Notes under the pieces: model-generated
Database searches by the model: none
Seen by the model: the letters and a program-made list of their open reading frames with translations, nothing else
What the model was told of the DNA's origin: nothing
Assembly (NCBI GenBank): GCA_027559495.1
Contig: JAMXSV010000026.1
Location: 1,674,001-1,738,000, forward strand
Direction: 5' to 3'
Length of the DNA: 64,000 bases
From: Aurifilum marmelostoma
Taxonomy: Eukaryota; Ascomycota; Sordariomycetes; Diaporthales; Cryphonectriaceae
In this document: positions 24,370 to 36,223 of the stretch, piece after piece
How positions within the stretch are numbered: the first letter of the stretch is position 1
Layout of the letters: each line of letters starts with the position of its first letter
Program-made: the position numbers and the translations under genes

Positions 24370-26328
24370 ATGCCACCACGACTGAGTCTGCGGTCTCTGA
24401 CAGGCCGCAATCACTCGCTGCGCAGACACGCTACCGCTCCGACGACAGCGCCGAGCATCTGTCTTTTCTGCTCGCTGTCGGAGCGCAGTCTTCCGAGGAG
24501 GACTCGGCGCAAATCCCTCTCGACACGACGAAACCAGTCCACGTCCGCGTCCGCGTCCACTCCCGTCCGAACTTCAGATGCGCGAAAGGACCTGCAGGAG
24601 GCGCTCAAAGACCTGCAAAAACATGCCGTCAATTATGTGAACCTGTCGCGGGTGCAATTGGCGCTCAATGCCCTGCGACAAGAGGCCGGAGACGAGACCG
24701 TTCGGGTGGCTATTCTCGGCTTGGCCAACGGCTCAGACTCTGGGCGGAATGCGAAGGAGGTGTTGCGCCTGCTCCTGGCAGATCCATTATCGCCTCAACA
24801 AGAGTGGGAGAGGGAACTGCTCTGTCACGATACCAACAAACCTCTGATCGTGCGAGTGGGGGCTGCTCATCACCTCGAGGGAAGCGACACTGAAGAAGGG
24901 AACCTGACCTACGCAAAAGGCGGCTTGTTGAAGGAGCTGAACGTGTCTTCGCCCGGGCTCAATGGAAACAGGCTCGAGTTCCTGCTCATGACGAGCAATC
25001 CGCTCGCTGACGCATCCCAATTCGCTGTTCAGAAATTCGAAGAGGCCGCGCTGGTACCGACTGTGGAGATACCGACGTCGAGTACTGGGAGGTTCACACC
25101 TGTTACAACGCCGGTGCACAAGGCGCTTTTAGTCGGCGACGGACTGATGGGTGCCGCCTCTTTGATCAATTCGCCAGTTCTGCATCATGACGAGGTGATC
25201 ATGGGCGCAGTGAACCTTTCGGGCCTCGTTGCCGAAGATGACGCGGGTCTGCCATTTATCGCGGTTGATGTCAAGGCTGCAGGGCAGGGCGTCCACGACA
25301 TCCGCCAGAGCGTCGACAAGGCTTTCGATTACGAGAAGCTGTGGTTCAAGAGCAACATGCCAGCCATCCTGACGTGGCTCAAGGAAGGTGCTACTACAAC
25401 AGACAACGGCACAACAAAGGCTGTGGTCCGAAGCTTGATCGCATCAGTTCTGAGGAATACACGCGACGCCATAGGGCAAGAAGAGGCTCGGCGGCTGTCT
25501 GCGGCATCTTCGTCTATAGCCTCGCCGAGGGCGCTCACTTCTCTGAATAAGGCACTTGCCGACTGGTCTGAGAAGGCCCATGCTGAGTTGCAAGGAGAGA
25601 TGGACAGGGCGTTCAGCAGTCGGAGGTGGAGCAAACTGAACTGGTGGAAGCTGTTCTGGCGGGTCGACGATGTCGGCGTGCTCTCTTCCGAGATGCTGTC
25701 GCAGCGATTCCTGCCTCGCGCAGAACGCAACGTCATCTACCTCGCCGGCCAAATCGATGGGTCAGAATTACTGGGTCCAGATAATGGCAAGGCCGTGTAT
25801 TCCTTGCCTTCCCTCGTGTCGGCACCCGCACCTAAATCGCAGCCGGGAGACGCTACTAGCATTATACAGGTCACGCCGCCCGGTCTTCCAGCAGGCACCA
25901 AGTGGCCGACCCACATCACCTTCACGCGCAAGTACCTTCAGTCGGAGACCATCCCCGCCCTCCAGGCGCTCGCCCAGAAGCTCGTCTTCCAGTCCGCCAG
26001 CTTCTCGGGACTCACCACCGCCCTCGGCGCACTCATGTACCTGTCGTCCTTCGGTGTCTCCGAGTCAGGTGCGATCGCGGCGTTCGGCATTGTTTGGAGT
26101 CTACGACGTCTACAAAAGAAGTGGGAAGCTGCGCGAGAGTACTGGCAGAGTGAGGTCCGCGAGGAGGGACGCAAGGCTGTTAGAGCTGTGGAGATCAGTG
26201 TGGGCGAAGCGCTGGACAAGGCAGCGAGAAAGAGCGGCGAGGGGCTGGATGAGGCACAGTTGGGCGATCTGAGAGCGGCCGCAGAGCTCATCCAGAAGGC
26301 TGAGGAGGCCTTAGAGCGGCTTGAATAA
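24370..26328 (+). CDS. Mitochondrial Mmc1-like protein
   Basis: Uninterrupted 652-residue frame. The ATG at 24370 is chosen; the frame extends upstream but without an ATG. The first 60 residues are rich in Arg, Ser and Thr with almost no acid (MPPRLSLRSLTGRNHSLRRH), a typical matrix-targeting sequence. The middle is mixed helical sequence with QEWERELL and GGLLKELNV. The C-terminal part has a hydrophobic hairpin (about 560-600, LTTALGALMYLSSFG and AIAAFGIVWSLRR) followed by a long charged helix with EEGRKAVRAVEISVGEALDK. This matches the fungal family named for Mmc1, mitochondrial proteins of unknown biochemical role (family assignment from memory of the C-terminal domain). It likely sits in the inner membrane (inference). 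Confidence 0.75.
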   Translation: MPPRLSLRSLTGRNHSLRRHATAPTTAPSICLFCSLSERSLPRRTRRKSLSTRRNQSTSASASTPVRTSDARKDLQEALKDLQKHAVNYVNLSRVQLALNALRQEAGDETVRVAILGLANGSDSGRNAKEVLRLLLADPLSPQQEWERELLCHDTNKPLIVRVGAAHHLEGSDTEEGNLTYAKGGLLKELNVSSPGLNGNRLEFLLMTSNPLADASQFAVQKFEEAALVPTVEIPTSSTGRFTPVTTPVHKALLVGDGLMGAASLINSPVLHHDEVIMGAVNLSGLVAEDDAGLPFIAVDVKAAGQGVHDIRQSVDKAFDYEKLWFKSNMPAILTWLKEGATTTDNGTTKAVVRSLIASVLRNTRDAIGQEEARRLSAASSSIASPRALTSLNKALADWSEKAHAELQGEMDRAFSSRRWSKLNWWKLFWRVDDVGVLSSEMLSQRFLPRAERNVIYLAGQIDGSELLGPDNGKAVYSLPSLVSAPAPKSQPGDATSIIQVTPPGLPAGTKWPTHITFTRKYLQSETIPALQALAQKLVFQSASFSGLTTALGALMYLSSFGVSESGAIAAFGIVWSLRRLQKKWEAAREYWQSEVREEGRKAVRAVEISVGEALDKAARKSGEGLDEAQLGDLRAAAELIQKAEEALERLE

Positions 26329-26882
26329 TGCCTGCTGAGAAGCAAGCTGGTGATGATTGTGAATACCATGTACAACAGCATCTCTTGTGTACATACTACT
26401 TCTAGAACTTGACGTAACGTCGAATGAATGCTCAGCTTTGAAAGTTCATTTGCGTCAGCCCTTTTCTTTATTTTGGGTTTGGCTGTACGTACGGACAGAC
26501 GTAATTGCCGCCAGTCTAAGTCGAGGTATCTCTCTTTTTCTCCAAATGACAACCCCAGAGAATGTGTCCTGGATCATCCGCATCTTTTTGATCCCCTCAA
26601 CGCCATGGAGATGTCCCTAATTATGACACGCGGGCGCCCCCCTCCACTCAGCGCCCTCTGATCTCATGCGATTTCGCGATTTTCGGGTGCCTGTCTTCTC
26701 GCATATGGGTTCTGCCCCCTGCCCACGCTTTCTCGCTCGGTCTGGGTGCGTCGCTGAACACGGTGTCTTGTGGCTGCCCACATCCGTCTTCCCTTTCCGT
26801 TCACGCTCGAACCCTCAGCCACAGAACCCGAGGCATCGGCCCCGTGTCCATGCCGAGGACCCGCCTCCGGAGCTGGTGAATT
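26329..26882. other. Convergent spacer
   Basis: 554 bases between the ends of the Mmc1-like gene (+) and SMD3 (-). Nothing beyond untranslated sequence is seen. Confidence 0.5.
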
Positions 26883-27439
26883 CTATCTGCCGCCTCCGCG
26901 ACCGCCTGCCCGCGCCCTGCTGACTGTCGCACGACCTCTTGCCAGGCCGACACCGCGCCCGCGAACGTTTCGAGACTTGAACATGGGGGCGTTTCTGTTT
27001 GGCAGACACATTCATCGTCAGCGTCGAGGAGAGAAGGAGATGGAGAAGGGTGAGGGGGCTTCCTGGGCCTGTCATTCGTATCTCTTACCTTAACATGTCG
27101 GGCACGATGAAGAATCGCACGTGGCTGCCCCTGATGTACACCTGCTCCAGATGGCTCACGCGCCCGTCCCGCGCGGTCACTGTGATGTCCTTGAGCTGGA
27201 CGTTCATGTTGTCCTCGGCTGCAGAGAACATAACGATGGTAGAGTCAGCAAAACGGTAGACACATGCGCGGACGGCACGAGCTGTGAAGATGAATGCCTG
27301 GAGAAGACAACGACCAGAGTCGCAACGTACCTTCGATCAGCTTGCCGCGGTAGGTCGTGCCGCTGTCGAGCTCCAGGGTCACAATGTGGCCCTGGGCCTC
27401 GTTGAGGAGCTTGATGGGGATGCCGATCGTCGAGGTCAT
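26883..27439 (-). CDS. SMD3: Small nuclear ribonucleoprotein SmD3
   Basis: Three exons on the minus strand (27439-27331, 27218-27089, 26994-26883) give 116 residues. Sm1 motif spans the first splice (HIVTLELDSGTTYRGKLIEA then EDNMNVQLKDI) and Sm2 is VYIRGSHVRFFIVPD. After MLRNAPMFKSR the tail is a run of RG and GR dipeptides (VRGRGVGLARGRAT), the usual arginine-methylation target of SmD3. Known role: one of the seven Sm proteins on U1, U2, U4 and U5 snRNAs in the spliceosome. All introns are GT-AG (112 and 94 nt) and phases join correctly. The final exon is G/R coding and easily missed because it is short. Confidence 0.95.
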
Positions 27440-29955
27440 GGTTGCTGGCGGTGGTGAATGGGGAGGGGAGGGCGCGATCGGGGTGGGCTGAACGATCAGG
27501 CTGGACGGCGAGCTCTCTGAAGTCCAAGTCGCGACCAAGCCAAGGTCGGGCGCGCGCCGGGCTTGTTGCTGACTAAGCTAGCGGCACGGCAATTTTCTCC
27601 GTTCCGACGTCAGAGGAGAGCGGGAGGACAAGGTCTCACTCACACTGTAAGCTCTTGGTCAATCATGCTAATCTGCAGTGCTGCTTTTTTCATGGTGCCT
27701 GCTCTCTTGGACGTGTGACCGGATCGTTGCATAACTCTGAGCAAGTGTTATATGGCGACTTTTTCAGGAGTCTCTGGTAATTTTACCCGGCAAATTTCGT
27801 GTTTGCTATGTTTTCCATTTATCGCTGTCATGAATGCTAATGTTCTCTCCCTCCCAAGAAATGAAAAAGACTTTCAGCACTGCGTTGCGTCTCACTACTG
27901 CCACCCTCCCCCCACCAATACAAATTCTCTTATATATGAATAGTTCCTAGCGGCCGATGTTGCAATTTTCTTTGAAATTGTGATCTGGACAACTTTATGG
28001 GACCACAGGTGATCATGATCCCGCTCCAGTGCTGGCTCATGGCAGATATGGCACCTCGAAGGGCAAAAGAAGAAAGAACACCACCTTCTCTGGACTCATG
28101 TGGCTCTCCTTGCGATGGTCTCCAGGAATAGTGTTTTTTGCGAGATGTCTGCTTTTCATAGGGCTAGACCTCTCATCTGCCCCAATTCCTAATAAGTGTG
28201 GCACCCCACGCTGACGCGGCAAGAGAACGGGTCCTACAGTTGAAACATCCAAGGGGCCTCCTCCGCCCAAATACATGGATTCCTTGGCTCTAGAGTCTTA
28301 TATAATTGAAAAGATGTTTTCCCTATATGGTCGGTATGGCCGAGTAGAGAGGATTGCGTTTCTTTGGAGTCAAATCATGCGAATATATTGTCAGGGACAA
28401 CCTACGTATTCAGCTTGCGCACATCATGGCGGCCCAGGTCCGTGCAGCGGATCCAGTGAGTTTCGGCTCTCAGCAACTGCTGGTATACAACGGAGAGCCG
28501 TCCCAACTGATCCGACCAGGCTTGTCCCTCGCCTAGGCTGGAGCGAGTGTCCAGCCAGCTGCCAGGAATGACTGTGCGTCTAGCAGGTCAATTCGATACA
28601 TTGTTGGCATTGTAGGATACAGACCATCTATCTTTTTTTCCACACAATTTTCCTGTAGGTCATAATAGGTCGATTCCATATTGGCGGCTCTCTACCACCA
28701 CCAGCGAGCAATTGCTGACTTTGAGTCCATGGAGCACTTTGTTCCACTAATTTTCAGTGGCATTCAAAGGATCCCGAGTTGTGCTCTGTAAATGAGGCTC
28801 CTGCTATGGGACCAATCACAGAAGGCTTTCGCAAGCAACACCAAACCCAGAATGCCTAGGAAGGGGGGTCTCTTGAAATGGCTCTTGACATGTGAATGGC
28901 AAAGTTTATAAGCATTTCTCAGCTCTCCGCTTCAGCTCTGCAGTCTATTTCTAATCTCCCAAAGTTTCATATACAATGACTGACATATCTGACGTGCATG
29001 CAATATGATTCATGGCACATTACAGGATTGCAACCCATGATGAGCTTGTTTGTTATGTATGCATGGGCATTATTTACAAGGTCGAGGCTATCTGCTGGGT
29101 CATTCGGGATGTGGGAGCAAAGACTAGGCCCGCCGGCAGTCAAGGGCCCCTGCCCACCAACCCTTGACATCGGGGCCAGGCACAACATGGGAGCCCGCGG
29201 ACACTCTCCCTCATCGCCACATCTCTCAAAAACTGAGAAAATACAAGACAAAAGGGAAAAGATCAAAACCAAACGAGAAAAGTTTTCAACAATGCTGGGT
29301 GCTTGGCGCCAAGCCTCACTCGCTACCTACCCGTTTCCTTGGAATGAAGCTTGCTTTTTGAGTTGCGGATCTCGTCTGTGCGCCTGCGTTGACGTTACCG
29401 GCTTGGAACCATGGAACTGAGATGCCAGACGCCAGGAAGGGGGGGGGGGGCGCTCGGCTATGAACCACGGTACTCTACATACCCGTCTTTACTCACCGCG
29501 GTCAAGTCCTCCTTCACCCCCCGCCCCAAGTCTAGACCGCAAGACCAATGCAGTCACGCTCAGCCAGAGCCACTTTTGCACACCCTTGAAAAAGTCGTGA
29601 GCGCCACGGCGCCTGCATGCACATGAAGCAAGGCGAGAGGGCAGGGGAGGAGCGAGAGTGTGTCAAGTACAGTAGAGAGATCGGGCTCCGAACCCAGACT
29701 TGAGACTGGGCCGATGGTGGAGAAAACCTTGTCATTGCTTCATTCTGTACCAAAGAAACTACCAGAATCCATCCCAACTCCAGAAAATCGCAGTAGAACA
29801 CTGGCCGCCATAACGAGAGGAAGAAAAAAGTGAGAGAGGATGAGGAAATGAGGGGGATCTAATATGAAAGTTCCCCAAAATGCTGCCGCTGAATCATAAG
29901 TTGTTCTTTTTTTTTTTCTTTCCTTTTTTCTCTTTTGGTCACCCCTGCCAGACCC
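27440..29955. other. 2.5-kb spacer upstream of SMD3
   Basis: Contains the SMD3 promoter and the 3' flank of the small secreted gene. No open frame with coding-like composition. A CCAAT sequence occurs at about 28804 but is not near a start. Confidence 0.5.
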
Positions 29956-30267
29956 TTACAGATTCACAGAGATCTGATAGGACTCCCATGGCCCCTCGTA
30001 GCATTCGCCAGGCCAGATGACCTGCTCTCCGGTCTCCACACATCCCGAGCCCTGCGAGACCACGGCCTTGTAGAAGGGCTCGTCTGACACGAGGTAGCAG
30101 TAGGGGTAGGCAGTGTCGAGGTCTGTGCAGGATGCGCCCGAGTAGTCGCTGCCGGTGTTGATGACGGTGGCGTCGGTGCAGGACGAGCCGCAGTAGAACG
30201 TGTAGCTGTTGGCTGACACGATGGTGGCCGAGGCGAGAGCCAAGACTGTGGTGATGACGGACTGCAT
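29956..30267 (-). CDS. Small secreted cysteine-rich protein (effector-like)
   Basis: Single-exon 103-residue protein. The N-terminus MQSVITTVLALASATIVSA is a signal peptide. The mature part of about 84 residues has six cysteines (YCGSSC, SC, PYCY, GC, EC) with many Tyr, Ser and Asp and ends SYQISVNL. Size, secretion signal and even Cys number fit fungal secreted effector or antimicrobial-like proteins, but no family is recognised. The start is the only in-frame ATG before the signal peptide. There is a G13-like run about 60 bases upstream of the start in the leader region. Function is not assigned. Confidence 0.8.
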   Translation of the reverse strand: MQSVITTVLALASATIVSANSYTFYCGSSCTDATVINTGSDYSGASCTDLDTAYPYCYLVSDEPFYKAVVSQGSGCVETGEQVIWPGECYEGPWESYQISVNL

Positions 30268-33200
30268 CTTGATCTGTGCCAGTGTGAGTCGATGATATAT
30301 TTATTTATACGTATATATTGGGGTGGGGGGGGGGGGGGGAAGCTGGACTCACAGTAGTGTGGTTAACTTTTGAGAAGAATCTTGTTGTTTTGACTTTGGA
30401 ATTTGGCTGGTTGGTAGTCTCTTAGGTGTATTGGTACATTGTGCATCATGTTGAGAGGAAAGCCGGCTCTCCTCTACATATTTATATACATCTACAGATT
30501 ACATAGTAGTCGACTGGTTTGGTCAGTATGATTTGTCCAGTGACCCCTCCTCGAGGCAGCAGCTCGCAGGTCGGCCCTTAATCTCGGTATTATTGACATG
30601 TCCAAATTCTCCACCGATACACCCTGCTCTTAAGATCATGACGAGTCTGGAAGAGCTGTCGAGAAAGAAAAAAAAATTGTTCCAGCATTGAATCATGTCC
30701 GCTCGACGGCAGAATATGCGCGGATCTGCTGATCTGGATCCGCCGATGGGCTGACGACACTATAGGTTGTCAACTAAAGTATCCTCTCCAGGTCTGCAGG
30801 ACATGCTCCAGGTCACAAGCCCATGCGGTGAATACAGAGTGGATCATGGTGGCATCTTTCCTTGTCGATGCCACTTTGGACAAAGTGCAAGGTATCGAAC
30901 GGCTATCTCGGCTGTGACCGCTCACTCGGCCGTTTGGATGTGGAGAGGTGAAGAGGGGGAGAGAGAGGAGAGGTGGGCAGTCCCGAGGCTTCGGAGATCG
31001 TGCTATGTTCTGGCCCTTTCTCCACTGTTTCGTCGTGGCTGAATTGCAAGGCTGGCCCACTTGATTCACCGGGTTTTACTTTTGATTTTTTTTTTCTTGT
31101 CTTTTTTTCCTGTTGATCCTTTACCAGGGTGGCACCAGTATGTTGAGGCTTGCGGGTCGTCGGATGGCTGTCGCTGTGAAGATGATGGGCGAACGGCCTG
31201 GTATGACCCATATTCCTGTGGATAAGGGCATAGCATGGGTTTCCTCGGAGTAAAACCTGTTCGTGCGAGGGATCATGACAGGACCCGGAGACAGGCTCCT
31301 GCCAGGCTGACCCCCCCCCCCCCCTTCCATAGTACAGCAACTGTAGTATATAATCAGCAATCCGTTATAGTAGTGGTTCCATCGGTAGTATGTCTAGCTA
31401 GTAGCCAGCCAACGGTGACACTGATGTGGGGGGGAACGTATCCCAATTGCCGCAGACCTCGCAATAGCCAATGGTCTTACACGGTTCGACTCCCGCGATC
31501 CCTGCATAGGGGTCCTTCTTTTCTTCAGAACATCGCTATCAGTGCGCAGCGTCACCTTCCCAAGGTCTTGGGTGTCCATAAGCGGGCTTGTGCTAAGCCA
31601 CACGGGGTATTCTGTCTTGGTGGTCGATTCACAGCCCCCCTCTTGTCTCCTTCTCTCTCTAGTAGGTGATAGAATTGTACTCTGGTTCAGGAAGCACAAG
31701 GTTGAGTCAGCTGGGCTTGGCGGGATGCAATATGATCAGAGCATTAAGCCACTCCTCTTCTTTTCTTCTTTCCCTTTCCGTTTAGGGCTGACTTTTCCAG
31801 GCAGCAAGGAAAAATGATGCAGCCCACACAGATGGATGTACACACCCAATAATAGGAGTAGCACTGCGGGTGGTCGATATGATGCTGGACGGGGTGTGTT
31901 CCGCATGCGTTACCGGAGGCAGGCAAGTATGTAATACACATCCCAGACTCCGAATGGCCCTGGAGAACCTTGTGTGACAGGATGCATCGGCTGTTCATTT
32001 GTGCCCGTAGGAACCAGACAGATTTATTTTGTGGTAGAGAAATGGAATCACTTTGATAGATGTAGTATGGCGAGATGGCTTTTGAAAGACCAGAAACAAG
32101 AAAAAGGGTGCCGGAAAGATGATAGAGTCGTTGCAAACTGCTGGATCAGGGAGGGGCCAAGTGACAGGGCTGGAATGGATGGATGGCTGCCAGAGTGGCT
32201 TAACAAGCACGGCAATGACGCAACAAGTAGAACCACCTGGGTATGGAAGGAACCATCCAAAGGCCGAGGCAGTCAAACGCACCTACAAGTATCAATTTCC
32301 ATCTCCTGTCTTTCCCGTCTATTTCTTGACACTTTCTTCCTCTCCCACCTCTTCCAAAGGTGTCAGCGATGGCCAGCTTTTTTTTTTTTTTTTTTTGCAC
32401 GAAGAAGTTGTGCAGCCCATCATCACTCCACGAAACCATGGTCAGTCGAACCATCGCGAACCCGGGACGTCAGCAAGACCACGTGCTATGCCTCAAATGT
32501 GACCTCATGCCGATTGGGTGAAGAGTTCCCAGGTGCAATGATGGAGATTCTATGTGTGTAGTGTCAGAATGTGAGGCCTCAAAAGGCGTCAGATCAGGTC
32601 ACTCTCGCCGTGCGCAGAACATCCCGATCGCATTCAGGCAATGCCCCACTCGCTCTCCACAGGCCAAGGTGTCCCGCAGCTGCCTCGCTAGAATCTCTCT
32701 CACTGTCTATCCGTCCTTCCCTTTCGCCTTCCTCTCATCTCCCTCATCCTTTCTCTCCTTTTGTTTTTTTCCCTTCCTTCCCTTTCCTTTCCTCTTCTTC
32801 ACCTTTCTCGCCGTCTCCCTCTCTTTTGCCCTGCTTTCTTTCCTCCCCTGATCCAAGTTTCTTTCATGCTCTCCTTCACGGTGCCAAAAGTACCCCTTGA
32901 TATGATAAGGATCAGCTAAGCGAATTGTGCCCAGAAATGGTGCATACTCCGGTCCATGATGGAGCAGTCTGCACAAGCGTGAGATGCCCGACGAATCAAG
33001 CGCCCGTTGCCACAAGGCGATTTACAGCTGAACGTCTACCTGTCCAACGCTCCCGGCCTGACATGGCCAGCTCAGGCTAGAGCGACTCCACGAGTTTATC
33101 ACAGACAGGCTCTTTGATGCAGGGGCATGTAGTCCAGCTAGACCTGTTCCAGGGGTGTCATCTTACTATTTGGGGGCCCTGAATTTCAACCCGCAGCATT

Positions 33201-33454
33201 CTCTTCAGGTCGGACGGTCGGTGGATGTGTGAGGCCTGGGCGCCTTCAGCCACTCGAAGGCAGAAGCATGTGGGATTTGTCGGGCTGCAGACGGACGAGC
33301 ATGGGTCCTCGTCAGAAAGAAAAAAGAGAGAAAATGAGGCAGCATGCCTTCCCGTCCGCGCCGTTGTAGTCCTCTTGTGTCCTTTCTGGGCAGTCTCCTC
33401 GCCGGCTGCGATTAATCGACCACAACAAGCTCGTGATACTGTACTTTGTTGACA
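30268..33454. promoter_or_regulatory. 3.2-kb divergent intergenic region
   Basis: Lies between the small secreted gene (-) and the large membrane protein gene (+), so carries both promoters. Short frames on both strands lack domains or codon bias. C14 at 31311-31324, a T18-like run near 32380 and a C/T-rich block (32700-32850) are the visible features. Confidence 0.45.
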
Positions 33455-35883
33455 ATGGTCAGCGCCAGCGTTCAGCATCCGGCGCGGCCGCTTCTCTTCC
33501 GGCAGTCGATCTTGCCTCTGCTCTTGGCGACTGTCTATCTCGCCTTTCTCGTCGTCTCGTGGGTTCTGACCTGCGTGATTTCTCGAAACCCACAGTTCCT
33601 GGTTCACAAGGGAGATGATTACAATTCCGATAGCGACTCCTTTTTCTATATCAGCTACACGCCTCTCAGACTGATCCATGCGCTCGACGCGGTTACTGCG
33701 GTGCTCTCGATCCCCCTGCTGGGCTTCCTGCTCGCGCGGGCCGCCGTCGTCTACACTCAGCGCCCCGGCGCCAAGGAGCGTTTGACTGTGAGGCAGCTCT
33801 TCAGACTTGCGGATCATGGCTGGTGGAATCCTTTCACAGTAACAAGAACCTCGTGGCTTGAGATGTTTGGCTTCCCACTGTTCCTTGCAGCTCTCGCGCT
33901 CCCCATCGTGCGGTCTGTACTCCTCAGCTACCACAGCACCTCGCTCAACCTGAATCCCGACGAAGACGGCAGTTATCTGTTGTGGGCCAACCAGATAGGG
34001 ACAGTTCCAGCCCCGGGGGTCCTGGCAGCCGTGTCCGAGTCCGATATCATTTCTAACACGCGGGCGAGACTGATAGCGACATCTGGAGGGATCGAGACGA
34101 AGCTGTGGCCCTTGTGCAGCAACTCTACGGACCCCGGTAGCACTTGCGGCATCGACTACAATCCATACGACCTGAGCCAGAGTGCCCTGAGCAACTACTG
34201 GGAAGCCGGAGACGCAGATGATGACTACTTGGAGCCGGGATATACCGGCCACTACACGACGGGTAAGCCAGCGTCCCTCCACGAGTGCTCAGACCCGGCA
34301 TACTGACCCAGCGAGTAGATGGTTCAGCCTTGATGTTCGCAACCACGATACAGGCCGGCACCGGCACAGGCTTCGTACCGGATGGCTATGTCCTGGCCCT
34401 GAAGAGCGGCGCGAAATGCTCGGCAGCATCCTCAGATGAGGTCACGTCTCAGTGCGCCACAGCTGCAGGCGGTGCAGACTCGGGCTGGAACACGAGCCTC
34501 TACATCGAAGACCACCTGCGGGCCAATGTTTGTATTCCCAGTCTTGACGCCAACGAGACCTGGCACTCCACCGTCGGGGCCGGCGGGGAGCCTTATACGT
34601 TCACAGAGGACATGTATCTGAGCTACCTAGGACTGGACTCCGAAAATAATCTTGATTGGCAGCATTGTTCGGCAAGCAGCACCAGCGACTGCCTGGGCAG
34701 CGGAGATGGCCTCTACGTGCACTGCCAGGTGAACACCACCCTAGGCTTTGTTCAGCTGGGTTCCATAGCTACTGAGGGCACGCCCAGTGGGTTCCTGAAC
34801 AGCACACCTCCCTCTTTTCTTATTCCCAATGGCACCGAGTCCGGCGGGGCAACAGGGCCACTGATGTCGACGGCCCAGGCAATGTTTGGAAGTGGAAGCT
34901 GGTTCCACATGCTCGGCCAGATGATTTCCGAGAACACTGACAACCAGACGTTCGCCGACTTGGTGTCGTTCATCTGCGACGTCATGCCGCTGTACAATGC
35001 CGCTTACTTCGCTGACGGGTATAGTGCTGCGGGCATTTGTTCCGATGTAGAAGAATGGCTCTCCTTGTACTCGGACGACCGAAGTATAACGTTGAACATC
35101 CTTGAGGAGCTCACATTCAGCTTCTTCAACATCTTCAACTACCCCTGGACGGGCCGCGCTGCCCTCAACACGGGTGCATTCTTTGCCAACAGCGAGCTTC
35201 TCTCCACAGCCGCTGGTACTGATGAGGGCTTTGCCTACACCACAGACAGCGAGTATGTGGTATACGGATACGACGGTGAACAGACACCTCCGATCATACC
35301 CGTCGTCACCCTGACCAGCCTGATCGTCATCTCCATCCTCGTCGCCATCCAGGTTATCTCCATAGTGCTCCTGCTGGCGTACTTGTACAGCACCAAGGTG
35401 TGGACCAAAACGCTGGATGCCTTCGCGATGGCCAGGATCGGCGCCCAGCTGTCGAGACACGCCGCCTTTGGCTGGGCGAGGAACAGCCCGGGAATTTTGG
35501 GCATCGGGGTCGTCCACGACGACAGGCTTGAGGAGTTGTGGGAGCTGGACGGGCTCATCGACACGTCGATCGTGCTAGAGGCCACCGGAGAGCGGTCTGC
35601 GGCGGCTGGTGGCGATCTGGAGATGGCCGACATACTGCCGGCGTACTCACCCCGAGGGAACGAGTCGGGGGACGAAGGACAGGACAACTCGACGAGGCTT
35701 TTGGCGTCTGAAGACCCAGCGAGGCCGTCGTCTGCTGGGTCTGCGCCTCCTTATGTGCCGCACGACTATCGCGAGCGCGACCACGTCTCCGAGATGAGCG
35801 AGGATGTTGAGCATGATGGTCTGGATGGCGCGGTCACGCCGGTATCGTCCACAGCACCAGCTCTACATGCAGCAGCTCGATAG
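33455..35883 (+). CDS. Large fungal membrane protein of unknown function
   Basis: Two exons (33455-34262 and 34319-35883) encode 790 residues. The intron is 56 nt (GTAAGC donor, GAGTAG acceptor). Hydrophobic segments: about residues 18-40 (LLLATVYLAFLVVSW), 70-98 (LDAVTAVLSIPLLGFLLARA), 140-165 (PLFLAALALPIV) and, far downstream, one near 620-650 (VVTLTSLIVISILVAIQVIS). The roughly 450 residues between the third and fourth segments have many NxS/T sites and Cys, so they are probably outside the cell or in a lumen. The C-terminal about 150 residues are hydrophilic, Ser/Asp/Glu-rich and likely cytosolic. The topology resembles many uncharacterised Sordariomycete surface proteins. No enzyme motif seen. 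Confidence 0.8.
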
Positions 35884-36223
35884 GGGATAAAGGGAGGGCG
35901 GTCGATATGATTAGGGTTTCTGTTGTACAACATTAGCGCTAGGCGTTGGGCGGGCTTCTTCAGATTGACTGATGACTTAATTACACCATCATACATACAA
36001 GATAGAAGACTTGATATAATATAATGTCTGGACGTTCAATACTCTTAAATATAGATGCAGTGTGTAACAAACCCACTCAAGAGGATGATGTAAACTCACT
36101 CCCAACCAGAGGAAACATGGCCAATCATCATGTATACCCTAACAAGACCCTTTGCCCCCTCAAACAACATCCATATTCCTCTCTCCCTAGTCCGCCTCCC
36201 GCCGCTCTCCTCCGCCAGACCCT
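35884..36223. other. Convergent spacer
   Basis: About 340 bases with the two 3' flanks; AT-rich near 35990-36060; nothing else seen. Confidence 0.5.

Noticed and set aside
31481..31495. GGTTCGACTCC, an exact match to a tRNA B-box
   Set aside because: The flanks cannot form a T-arm stem and no A-box or acceptor stem is found at the proper distance.
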